Part shown: one piece after another, positions 1-5,907 of the stretch
Position numbering within the stretch: the stretch's first letter is position 1
Layout: each line of letters begins with the position of its first letter
DNA from: Svornostia sp051306365
Lineage (GTDB): Bacteria; Actinomycetota; Thermoleophilia; Solirubrobacterales; Solirubrobacteraceae
Length of the DNA stretch: 5,907 nt
NCBI GenBank assembly: GCA_051306365.1
Contig: JBPPNC010000136.1
Location: 1 to 5,907, forward strand
Direction of reading: 5' to 3'
Program-made: the position numbers and the translations under genes
Notes under the pieces: generated by a model
Databases searched by the model: none
Seen by the model: the letters and a program-made list of their open reading frames with translations, nothing else
What the model was told of the DNA's origin: nothing

Positions 1-655
1 GCGTCTCCTCGACGCGCTTCTCGAGGACCTCATGCAGCTTGAAGAGATACTGCAGCTCGCGCTCGAAGTCGTCGCGCTTGGCGCCGCTGGCCGCGGTGCG
101 GATGATCGCTCCGCCGCCGCGGAGATCCAAGCCCTTGGTCTCCTTGCGCAGGCGCTCGCGCTCCTTGTCGTCCAGGCGCCGCGAGACGCCGACGCCCTCG
201 CCCATCGGGGCGTAGACCATGTAGCGACCGGCGATCGTCAGCTCCATCGACAGCCGCGCGCCCTTGCTCTTCAGCGGGTCCTTGACGACCTGCACGACGA
301 TCTCCTGGCCCGGCTTGAGGAGGTCGGTGATCTTCTTGCCGCCCTCCTTGCCCCGGCCGCGCCGCGGCGTCTCCACGCCCGGCAGCACGATCTCGTCGAC
401 GTGCAGGAAGCCGTTCTTCTCCAGCCCGATGTCGACGAACGCGGCTTCGAGGCCGGGCAGGACGTTGTCGACCTTGCCCTTGTAGACGTTGCCGACGATC
501 GAACGGTTGCCCCGGCGCTCCAGGTAGATCTCCGCGGTGCGGTACCCGGCGGCCGGATCGTTCTTCTTCCGCGGCTTCGACTTGGTCTCGGTCTCTTCCA
601 TCAGCGCGACGCGGGTCTCTCCCCGGTCGACGCTCACAAGCACTTGCTTCTTCAA
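1..655 (-). CDS. rng: Rne/Rng family ribonuclease (RNase E/G), N-terminal part, cut by the left window edge
   Basis: This is the N-terminal 218 codons of an RNase E/G endoribonuclease, a single-strand-specific enzyme that cuts AU-rich RNA in mRNA decay and rRNA maturation. The protein opens with KKQVLVSVDRGETRVALME, the first strands of the RNase H-like fold. The S1 RNA-binding domain follows at about residues 50-140, with GNVYKGKVDNVLPGLEAAFV (55-74), DIGLEKNGFLHVDEI (75-89) and VQVVKDPLKSKGARLS (121-136). GRYMVYAP (143-150) and SRRLDDKERERL (158-169) continue the family pattern. The catalytic Asp residues and the zinc-link cysteines lie beyond the window. The start is a TTG, 8 bases after AAGGA; an ATG at 663 is in another frame and stops at once. 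GTG codons at 643 and 637 are possible but worse-placed starts. Residues 21-40 are a charged insertion absent from E. coli RNase E and G. The gene begins 19 bases after rodA. I cannot separate the names rng and rne from this part. Confidence 0.93.
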   Translation of the reverse strand, partial: MKKQVLVSVDRGETRVALMEETETKSKPRKKNDPAAGYRTAEIYLERRGNRSIVGNVYKGKVDNVLPGLEAAFVDIGLEKNGFLHVDEIVLPGVETPRRGRGKEGGKKITDLLKPGQEIVVQVVKDPLKSKGARLSMELTIAGRYMVYAPMGEGVGVSRRLDDKERERLRKETKGLDLRGGGAIIRTAASGAKRDDFERELQYLFKLHEVLEKRVEET

Positions 656-663
656 AGGTTCAT

Positions 664-668
664 TCCTT
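664..668 (-). promoter_or_regulatory. Ribosome binding site of the RNase E/G gene
   Basis: AAGGA on the minus strand ends 8 bases before the TTG at 655. It lies in the 19-base gap after the rodA stop and decides in favour of TTG over the in-frame GTG codons further in. Confidence 0.7.
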
Positions 669-674
669 GCGAAT

Positions 675-1823
675 TCACATGGTGAGCACGCGACCCTTGG
701 TCGCGGCCGCCGCTTGGCCCTGCGCGTAGATCGACTGCAGGAGGCCAATGGCGATGAGGGTGGTCAGGACGGACGATCCCCCGTAGGACAGAAGAGGCAG
801 AGGGAGCCCGGTGATGGGCATGATTCCGATGTTCATGCCGACGTTGACGAAGAGCTGAAAGAGCATCATCGCGACGATCGCGCCGGCGATGAGCGCCCCG
901 TACAGATTCTTCGAGATCGTGAGGATGCGCAGCCCTCTCCAGAGGAGCAGCGCGTAGAGGGTCAGGATGAAGGCGGCGCCCACGAAGCCCCACCGCTCGC
1001 CGACGACGGCGAAGATGAAATCGGTGTGGGTTTCGGGCAGAAAGCTCAAGTTGGTCTGGGATGACAGCTCGCCACGGCCGGTGCGCTGGCCGGCGCCGAC
1101 CGCGATCAGGGATTGGTTCTGCTGATACCCCGCGTCTCCCTGCACATCGGACGGATGGAGGAAGGACGTGAGCCGTTCGAGCTGATAATCCTGCAGCACG
1201 CTGACGCCAACGGCGGGGCCGACGGCCAGCACCACCGCGATCGCGGCGGCGCCGAGCCCGGCGAGCACCGCCAGCCGGTACCACGGGACACCGGCGACGA
1301 ACAGGACCGCCACGCCGGTCATGACGTACACGAGCGCACCACCGAGATCGGGCTGGAGCATGACCAGCGCCGCGGGGATGAGCGCGAGCAACATGATCCG
1401 CGCCGTCGTCTGGCGGCTGCCGAGATCGCGGGCGCGGTCGACCACCACGGCGCTCAGCACGAGGATGAGCAGGACCTTGACGAGCTCCGAGCTCTGCACC
1501 TCGAAGAACGGCAGCTGGATGGCACGGCGCGATCCTCGCGTGACCCCGCCGAACGCCCACGTCGCGAAGATCAGCACGATCGACAGGCTGTAGAGCCCGT
1601 ACTTGAGCTCGCGGGTCCGGGTGTAGTCAAAGCGGCTGATCGCGACCATCGCGACGAAGCCGACGGCGAAGAACATCGCCTGCCGGTTGACGAACGCGTT
1701 GGATTCCGTCGAGGCGCCGATCGCCGCGAGCGAGCAGATCATGATCCCGACCGTCGCGAGCAGCAGCAGCGGGTCGAACGGCAGCGCCAGCGAGCGCGGA
1801 CGGCGGATCGAGGGCTCGTTCAT
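675..1823 (-). CDS. rodA: RodA, SEDS-family peptidoglycan glycosyltransferase of the rod complex
   Basis: A 382-residue polytopic membrane protein with about ten hydrophobic segments. It polymerises lipid II into glycan strands on the outer face of the membrane, together with PBP2. SEDS landmarks in order: the loop RGSRRAIQL (96-104), SSELVK (111-116, family QPSELAK, with Glu113 and Lys116 kept), QPDLGGALV (157-165), the large external loop about 205-265, and FLPETHTDFIFAVVGE (261-276), where Asp268 matches the essential Asp of RodA (E. coli D262, B. subtilis D280). The FtsW/RodA/SpoVE signature runs from Asn327 to Ser351 and ends in LSYGGSS. Pairing with a PBP2 and mre genes favours RodA over FtsW. 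I chose the ATG at 1823, which shares its A with the mrdA stop (TGATG), over an upstream start that would add 18 residues inside mrdA. A GGGGAG lies 14 bases upstream, too far for a good site, so coupling to mrdA is likely. Oddity: Ala101 stands where other RodA proteins have Trp. Confidence 0.96.
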   Translation of the reverse strand: MNEPSIRRPRSLALPFDPLLLLATVGIMICSLAAIGASTESNAFVNRQAMFFAVGFVAMVAISRFDYTRTRELKYGLYSLSIVLIFATWAFGGVTRGSRRAIQLPFFEVQSSELVKVLLILVLSAVVVDRARDLGSRQTTARIMLLALIPAALVMLQPDLGGALVYVMTGVAVLFVAGVPWYRLAVLAGLGAAAIAVVLAVGPAVGVSVLQDYQLERLTSFLHPSDVQGDAGYQQNQSLIAVGAGQRTGRGELSSQTNLSFLPETHTDFIFAVVGERWGFVGAAFILTLYALLLWRGLRILTISKNLYGALIAGAIVAMMLFQLFVNVGMNIGIMPITGLPLPLLSYGGSSVLTTLIAIGLLQSIYAQGQAAAATKGRVLTM

Positions 1824-3883
1824 CAGCGCGACCGGGACTCCCCGCGCACCACGTCGCCGGCCTCGCCCAAGAACCACTGCGACAGCATCTGCCGGGCGAT
1901 CGGCGCCGCGGTGTCCGCGCCGAAACCGCCCTCTTCGACGGTCGCGACAACGACGATCGGCTTGCGCTCATCGGGCACGTACGCGGCGTACCACGACTGG
2001 TCGGCCTTCGTCGGCCCGCGCTCGGCGGTGCCGGTCTTGCCGTACACCGGGTAGCGGTCGTGCGGCCAGCCCTTGAAGACGTCCGTGGACGTCCCCGACG
2101 GGCCGGACGCCGCGAGCTTCAGGCCGTCCATGATCGCCTGCCGGTTGGCGGGGTCGAAGTCGACCTTCGTGGTGCCCTCCGATTCGATGCGCTGGATCGC
2201 GCGGCCCTGGCTGTCGTTGATCTCCAGGCCGAGGTGCGGCTTCAGGCGTCGGCCGCCGTTGGCGAGCGTCGTGTAGGCGGTCGCGAGCTGCAGCGGCGTG
2301 GCCTGGAGGTCGCCCTGGCCGACGGAGAGGTTGACGTTGTCGCCCGCCGACCACTCACGCATGTCAGAGATCCCACAGCCTGCGGCGGCGGCCGCATACA
2401 CGTCGGCGTTCAGCGCGATCTTCTTCTTGCGCCGGCACGACCGCTCCTCGGCGGCAAGCCCCTTGCGCCATCCCTTGTCCGGCACTAGGCCCTTGAACTC
2501 GCCGGGCAGATCGATCCCCGTCCGGCGACCGATGCCGAGCTTGCGTGCCCACGTCTGCAGCACCTGGCCGCGGAGGTTGTTGAGCTTCGCGCCCAGTTGG
2601 TAGAAGTAGACGTCGCTGGAGACCTCCATCGCCTTGCGGAGGTCGATCGCGCCGTTCACCGCGTCGCCGGCGTTCTTGAACTCCTGCTCGCCGAGCTTGA
2701 AGACGCCGCCGTCGCTGATGACGTCTTCGGCGCTGCGGGTTCCCGTCTCCAGCGCCGCCATCGCGGTGATGATCTTGAAGGTCGAGGCGGTCGGGTACGC
2801 CGAGCCGATGGCGCGGTTGAAGATCGGCGCGCCGTTCTCGTCGCTGACGAGCTCGTCGTACTGGCTCTGCGTGAGCGGCTTGGTGAACACCGCGGGGTCG
2901 AAGCTCGGGTACGACGCCATCGCGAGCACCTCGCCGTTGCGCGGGTCCAGCGCGACGGCCGCGCCCGGCTTGCCGCCACCGACCTCGCCCAGGGCATCCT
3001 GCGCCGTCTTCTGCAACCGCACGTCGAGCGACAGCTTGACCTCGCGCCCGGCCGTCGGGTCGACCTCCCGCAGGTTGCCCTTGGGCCGCCCGAGCGCGTC
3101 GACCTGCACCCGCCGCAGCCCGTCCTTGCCGCGCAGGTAGTTGTCGTACTCGTACTCGAGGCCGTCCTGCCCGATGATCGTGCCCTGCTTGACGTCGCGG
3201 TAACGCTTCCTGCGCAGCTGGGCCGGGCTGATCTCACCGACCGTGCCGAGCAGCTGCGCCGCGATCTGGTCGCGCGGGTACTGCCGCAGGTACACCTGCT
3301 CCACCCGGACGCCGGGGAACTGCGCCTTGCGCTCGGAGATGTAGTTCAGCATCGAGCGCGGGACGTCGGTCTTCACCCGCACGTCGGCGTAGGGCACCTG
3401 CGCAAGCTGGCGGACCACGGTGCGGTGGATGGCGTTCGCAGACGTGCCCAGCACCTCGGCGAGGCGCTCGTAGCGCGCCTCGAGCGCCGGGTCGGCGTTC
3501 GGCGGGATCGGGACCTCCGCCCCACGCCGGCCCTTCGGCCGCGCCGCGCGCTGCCCGGCCCGCTGCCCCCAGGTCGCCGCGAGGTCGCGTTCCTCGTCCG
3601 GGAGCTTCGCCGGGTCGAGCTGCACGACGATCGCGCGGCGGTTCGTGACGAGCACGCGCCCGTTGCGGTCGACGATCTCGCCGCGCGGCGCCTGGATGCG
3701 GAGCTCGCGGACGCGGTTGTTGTTCGCCTCGGCGAGGTACTGGTCGCCGGAGAGCACCTGCAGGTACCACAGGCGGAAGAAGATGACGGCGAACAGGACG
3801 AGCGCGATGCCGCCGAACATCGCCACCCGCAGCGCGAGCTGCGGCGTGATGGGCGGACGGCGGTCTGGGACGGGATCGACCAT
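1823..3883 (-). CDS. mrdA: Penicillin-binding protein 2, class B transpeptidase of the rod complex
   Basis: A 686-residue class B PBP that cross-links glycan strands made by RodA during side-wall growth. A short cytoplasmic N-terminus precedes one membrane anchor (about 17-38). The pedestal/dimerisation domain follows (about 45-275), with APRGEIVDRNGRVLVTN (65-81). The transpeptidase domain is about 305-672. Active-site motifs: STFK with Ser367 as acylated nucleophile and Lys370; Ser422-Ser423-Asp424, the SxD form also found in E. coli PBP2; and KTGT (616-619). VGQGDLQATPLQ (521-532) is another family hallmark. The protein is somewhat longer than E. coli PBP2 (633 residues), partly through a basic stretch at 107-121 and an insertion at about 475-510 that carries its only cysteines (483 and 503). 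The residue before the nucleophile is Ala366, where Gly is usual. The ATG lies 3 bases after the mreD stop with no visible Shine-Dalgarno sequence, so it is probably translated by coupling to mreD. Its stop overlaps the rodA start. Confidence 0.96.
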   Translation of the reverse strand: MVDPVPDRRPPITPQLALRVAMFGGIALVLFAVIFFRLWYLQVLSGDQYLAEANNNRVRELRIQAPRGEIVDRNGRVLVTNRRAIVVQLDPAKLPDEERDLAATWGQRAGQRAARPKGRRGAEVPIPPNADPALEARYERLAEVLGTSANAIHRTVVRQLAQVPYADVRVKTDVPRSMLNYISERKAQFPGVRVEQVYLRQYPRDQIAAQLLGTVGEISPAQLRRKRYRDVKQGTIIGQDGLEYEYDNYLRGKDGLRRVQVDALGRPKGNLREVDPTAGREVKLSLDVRLQKTAQDALGEVGGGKPGAAVALDPRNGEVLAMASYPSFDPAVFTKPLTQSQYDELVSDENGAPIFNRAIGSAYPTASTFKIITAMAALETGTRSAEDVISDGGVFKLGEQEFKNAGDAVNGAIDLRKAMEVSSDVYFYQLGAKLNNLRGQVLQTWARKLGIGRRTGIDLPGEFKGLVPDKGWRKGLAAEERSCRRKKKIALNADVYAAAAAGCGISDMREWSAGDNVNLSVGQGDLQATPLQLATAYTTLANGGRRLKPHLGLEINDSQGRAIQRIESEGTTKVDFDPANRQAIMDGLKLAASGPSGTSTDVFKGWPHDRYPVYGKTGTAERGPTKADQSWYAAYVPDERKPIVVVATVEEGGFGADTAAPIARQMLSQWFLGEAGDVVRGESRSR

Positions 3884-3886
3884 GGA

Positions 3887-4453
3887 TCAGCGCGCGCGCT
3901 GCAGCGGGAAGAGGGACGTGGTCGTGGCGCGACGACGGCGCCTACGGGGGTCCGCGGGCAGTGCGGGCAACAACCAGGATCGCACCAGCGCGTACACCGG
4001 CAACGCCAAGAGCATGTTCAGCAGCATCGTCACGAGCGTCTGACGAAGGATGACGCCACTGACGGGCGCCTCCACATCGAGCAGGAACTGGATGATCGCG
4101 TAGCCCAGCACCCAGGCCAGCGTGGCGGCCGCCGCGCCGAACAGCGGGACGAACGCGCCCTCGGGATCCCGGGCGTCACGGACGCGGCCTGCGACGTAGC
4201 CGATCGTCAGCAGCAGCAGGGACGAGATCCCCAGGGTGTGAAACAGCGCGACGTCGAGGAAGAACCCGACGGCGAAGCCGAAGACCGCCCCGCTCATCGC
4301 CCCGCACAGCAGCCCGACGGCGAGCACGACCAGCGGCACGAGGTCCGCGATGCCGCCGGCGATCCGCAGCTGGCTGATCAGCGTGATCTGGAGGATCACC
4401 GTGACGACCCCGAGCAGCGCGACGCGCAGCAGAAGCTGGCGGTTCTCGCTCAC
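3887..4453 (-). CDS. mreD: MreD, rod shape-determining membrane protein
   Basis: A 188-residue, strongly hydrophobic protein with about five membrane segments (roughly 9-27, 36-54, 57-73, 76-90, 103-125 and 133-160, some of which may be one helix). MreD is the small integral-membrane member of the MreBCD complex and binds MreC; its biochemical role is poorly defined. The family pattern GFAVGFFLDVALFHTLGISS (59-78) followed by Tyr86 and a basic GRVRD (89-93) is clear. The identification rests on this pattern plus its place between mreC and mrdA, since the family is weakly conserved. The start is a GTG inside GTGA, overlapping the mreC stop by 4 bases, with GGAGGT 8 bases upstream. The C-terminus has six arginines in a row (170-175) and ends ...LQRAR. 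Confidence 0.92.
   Translation of the reverse strand: MSENRQLLLRVALLGVVTVILQITLISQLRIAGGIADLVPLVVLAVGLLCGAMSGAVFGFAVGFFLDVALFHTLGISSLLLLTIGYVAGRVRDARDPEGAFVPLFGAAAATLAWVLGYAIIQFLLDVEAPVSGVILRQTLVTMLLNMLLALPVYALVRSWLLPALPADPRRRRRRATTTSLFPLQRAR
3888..3901. repeat. 14-bp perfect palindrome over the mreD/mrdA junction
   Basis: CAGCGCGCGCGCTG equals its own reverse complement. It covers the last mreD codons and two bases of its stop, and ends 4 bases before the mrdA ATG, where a ribosome binding site would be expected. As RNA it could fold as a 5-bp stem with a 4-base loop. It may simply reflect Arg-Ala-Arg codons in GC-rich DNA. Confidence 0.4.
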
Positions 4454-5325
4454 TCGACGTCACCTCCGTTCACGGCGGTCAGGACCTGGACGAATTCCAG
4501 GGCCCGCAGGTCGACGTACGGTCGCAGGTGGATCTCCTGGCTGTCGGCGCCCGGATCCTCGATGCGCGTGACCTGGCCGATCGGCAGGTTCGGCGGGTAC
4601 AGCGACTCGAAGCGGCGCGAGTTGGTTCCCGAGGTCACGATGCGGTCCTTCACCCGCACGGTGCTGCGCGGCGGCGTGTAGTTCATGACGAGGTCGTTCG
4701 GGTTGCCCGCGCCCGAGCTCTCCACGACGCCCTGCACCGGCCGCGGGTGCCCCTTGTTCGTCCGCGCCGGCACCCCGGAGGTGTGGTCGGTGATGAGCGT
4801 GACCTGCGCCGAACCGCGCGTGACCTCGAGGACATGGCCCACGAGCCCGCCGGACGCGATGACGGGCATGCCCTCGCGGATGCCGTCCGAGCTGCCCTTG
4901 TCGATCCCGATCCGGGCGTACCAGACGCTCGGGTCGTAGTTGATGACGCGCGCGCCCTTCGGGCCGTAGTCGCCCAGGCCGAGCGCCTGCGTCATCTCCA
5001 GCTGCGCGCGCAGCTCGCCGTTCTCCCGCGCCGCGGCCTCGTTGGCGACGATCTCCTGGCGCAGCGCGTCGCGCTCGGCGCGCAGCTGCTTGACGTCGCC
5101 CTTGGCGTCGAGGGTGTCGCCGAACCAGCCCACAAGGTCACGCGCCGGCTTCAGCGCACGGCTCGCGCCCTCCTGGATGGGGCTGATCACCTCGTTGAAA
5201 CCGCGCTGGATCGAGCGCAGCCCACCACCGGCGGATTCGCCGAAGGAGGCCGTCAGCAGGATCAGGCAGCTGACGACGAGCAGCCCGAGGACCGCCCGGC
5301 GTCGCCGGACCGACTTGTCGTACAC
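4450..5325 (-). CDS. mreC: MreC, rod shape-determining protein
   Basis: A 291-residue bitopic protein that links the MreB filament to the periplasmic or extracellular side and is known in other bacteria to activate PBP2. It has a basic cytoplasmic N-terminus (KSVRRRR, 4-10), one membrane helix (about 11-27), a charged coiled coil (about 73-113), and then the MreC beta domains (about 122-284). Conserved MreC positions are seen in NYDPSVWYARIGIDKGSSDG (129-148), GMPVIASGGLVGHVLEV (152-168), ITDHTSGVPAR (178-188), DRIVTSG (227-233) and LPIGQV (247-252). Length is normal for the family. The start is a GTG; it is the first start codon after the in-frame mreB stop, with a weak GGAG 11 bases upstream. 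The stop overlaps the GTG of mreD. Cys20 sits in a lipobox-like context but within the membrane helix, so a lipoprotein is unlikely. Confidence 0.95.
   Translation of the reverse strand: MYDKSVRRRRAVLGLLVVSCLILLTASFGESAGGGLRSIQRGFNEVISPIQEGASRALKPARDLVGWFGDTLDAKGDVKQLRAERDALRQEIVANEAAARENGELRAQLEMTQALGLGDYGPKGARVINYDPSVWYARIGIDKGSSDGIREGMPVIASGGLVGHVLEVTRGSAQVTLITDHTSGVPARTNKGHPRPVQGVVESSGAGNPNDLVMNYTPPRSTVRVKDRIVTSGTNSRRFESLYPPNLPIGQVTRIEDPGADSQEIHLRPYVDLRALEFVQVLTAVNGGDVE
4462..4467 (-). promoter_or_regulatory. Strong ribosome binding site of mreD
   Basis: GGAGGT on the minus strand, inside the last codons of mreC, lies 8 bases before the GTG at 4453. It is the best Shine-Dalgarno sequence in the window and supports the GTG start with its 4-base overlap. 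Confidence 0.85.
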
Positions 5326-5367
5326 GTGGGGGAAAGCTCCAAGGTCTTCATCACTGAGGGCCGCGCG
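5326..5367 (-). other. mreB-mreC intergenic gap with weak ribosome binding site
   Basis: This 42-base spacer is the longest gap in the window. It holds GGAGC (5340-5336), the only candidate Shine-Dalgarno for mreC, with 11 bases to the GTG. I see no terminator-like hairpin with a T run and no convincing promoter boxes, so mreC is probably read from the mreB transcript. Confidence 0.5.
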
Positions 5368-5907
5368 CTAGTAGCGGCGACGGCGCTGCCGGGAATTGCG
5401 GCTGGCGCGGTGGATCACTTCGAACTCCTCGAGGGAGCGGCCGGATCCCACCGCCACACAGGTCAAGGGTGATTCGGCGAGGTGCGCCGGCATCTGCGTC
5501 TCTTCGCGCAGTCGCTCGTCGAGGCCCTGCAGGAGGGCACCGCCACCAGCCAACATGATGCCACGGTCCATGATGTCGCTCGAAAGCTCGGGCGGCGTGC
5601 GGTCCAGGGTCTCCTTCACCGCATCGATGATCTGCGACAGCGGCTCCTCGAGCGCCTGGCGGATCTCCTCGCTCGTGAGGACGACGGTCTTCGGCAGGCC
5701 GGACACCATGTCGCGGCCGCGGATCTCCGCCTGGACCTCCTCGGGCATCGGGTACGCCGACCCGATCTCGAGCTTCACTTCCTCGGCCGTCTGCTGGCCG
5801 ATGAGCAGCTTGTACTCGCGTTTGGCGTAGGTGATGATCGCCTCGTCGAACTCGTCGCCGCCGATGCGGATCGACTGGCTGACGACGATGCCGCCGAGCG
5901 AGATCAC
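5368..5907 (-). CDS. mreB: MreB, actin-like rod shape-determining protein, C-terminal half, cut by the right window edge
   Basis: The last 179 codons of MreB, the ATP-binding actin homologue that polymerises under the membrane and positions the wall synthesis machinery. The fragment begins inside a conserved block: ISLGGIVVSQSIRIGGDEFD (fragment residues 2-21) matches E. coli MreB [20 protein letters not shown]. It continues with LIGQQTAEEVKLEIGSAYP (35-53), PPELSSDIMDRG (105-116), the adenosine-binding MLAGGGALLQGLD (118-130) and SPLTCVAVGSG (146-156). The GTG at the window edge is an internal Val codon, not a start; the N-terminal half lies outside. Family length of about 340-350 residues means about half is seen. 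Unusually, the C-terminus ends in a basic tail (SRQRRRRY), where E. coli MreB ends in an acidic one. It is the first gene of this group in the window; its promoter is not visible. Confidence 0.96.
   Translation of the reverse strand: MISLGGIVVSQSIRIGGDEFDEAIITYAKREYKLLIGQQTAEEVKLEIGSAYPMPEEVQAEIRGRDMVSGLPKTVVLTSEEIRQALEEPLSQIIDAVKETLDRTPPELSSDIMDRGIMLAGGGALLQGLDERLREETQMPAHLAESPLTCVAVGSGRSLEEFEVIHRASRNSRQRRRRY

Noticed and set aside
32..685. A 217-codon open frame on the plus strand at the left end
   Set aside because: It is antisense to the RNase E/G gene, whose minus-strand translation has clear S1-domain motifs. The real gene starts with TTG, so an ATG-based search would miss it and favour this shadow.
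652..1560. A 302-codon minus-strand frame inside rodA ending at the RNase start
   Set aside because: It is a shifted frame of rodA with Arg/His/Pro-rich sequence and no domain; rodA itself has all SEDS motifs in its own frame.
1824..1877. N-terminal 18-residue extension of RodA
   Set aside because: The extension would read MVLGRGRRRGARGVPVAL inside the mrdA coding region; the ATG at 1823 in the TGATG overlap gives a normal RodA N-terminus and fits operon coupling.
2597..4681. A 694-codon open frame on the plus strand across mrdA, mreD and part of mreC
   Set aside because: It is antisense to three well-supported genes; its translation is Arg/Asp/His/Val-rich low-complexity sequence with no recognisable domain, as expected from the complementary frame of GC-rich coding DNA.
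5266..5277. Lipobox-like VVSC in MreC (Cys20)
   Set aside because: The hydrophobic stretch continues for several residues past the cysteine (LILLTA), so it looks like a membrane anchor rather than a signal cleaved before Cys. MreC is not generally a lipoprotein.
5323..5370. Possible MreB-MreC read-through fusion: both genes are in the same frame, separated by one TAG and 14 sense codons
   Set aside because: Same frame occurs by chance one time in three, and 14 codons without a stop are expected in GC-rich DNA. There is a GTG start with a candidate ribosome binding site, and no known read-through context after the TAG.
1..5907. Search for a novel system, mobile element, CRISPR array, tRNA or riboswitch
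   Set aside because: All but about 64 bases are covered by recognised core genes on one strand. I saw no direct repeats, inverted-repeat ends, phage or transposase motifs, or RNA gene features by eye.

Overview
The window is a GC-rich stretch (by eye roughly two thirds G+C) of an ordinary bacterial chromosome. It is tightly packed and transcribed entirely from the minus strand. In transcription order (right to left) it holds the C-terminal half of mreB, then mreC, mreD, mrdA (PBP2) and rodA, all complete, and the N-terminal part of an RNase E/G family ribonuclease gene (rng/rne). Both outer genes are cut by the window edges. No tRNA, rRNA, mobile element, CRISPR array or long non-coding gap is present; the largest gap is 42 bases.

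The first five genes encode the core of the rod complex (elongasome). MreB is the actin-like filament on the inner face of the membrane. MreC and MreD are its membrane partners. RodA is the SEDS glycan polymerase and PBP2 is its partner transpeptidase. Together they insert new peptidoglycan along the side wall. The genes look co-transcribed and translationally coupled: mreC/mreD overlap by 4 bases (GTGA), mreD/mrdA are 3 bases apart, mrdA/rodA overlap by 1 base (TGATG), and rodA/rng are 19 bases apart. An RNase G gene downstream of mre genes is also known from proteobacteria such as E. coli, so this order recalls an old gene neighbourhood.

Organism: the high GC, the GTG/TTG starts, and a PBP2 with a Cys-containing insertion before its GDN/VGQGD segment (which I recall from actinobacterial PBP2s) suggest a deep-branching actinobacterium that keeps MreB-based elongation, for example class Thermoleophilia (Solirubrobacterales-like). 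This is inference from memory, not a database match; other high-GC phyla remain possible.

I do not see an undescribed system here. The points worth a second look are residue-level: an Ala in RodA where other RodA proteins have a functionally important Trp, a pair of cysteines (the only two) in an insertion of PBP2, a basic C-terminal tail on MreB, a charged insertion near the N-terminus of the ribonuclease, and a palindrome over the mreD/mrdA junction where mrdA lacks a Shine-Dalgarno sequence.
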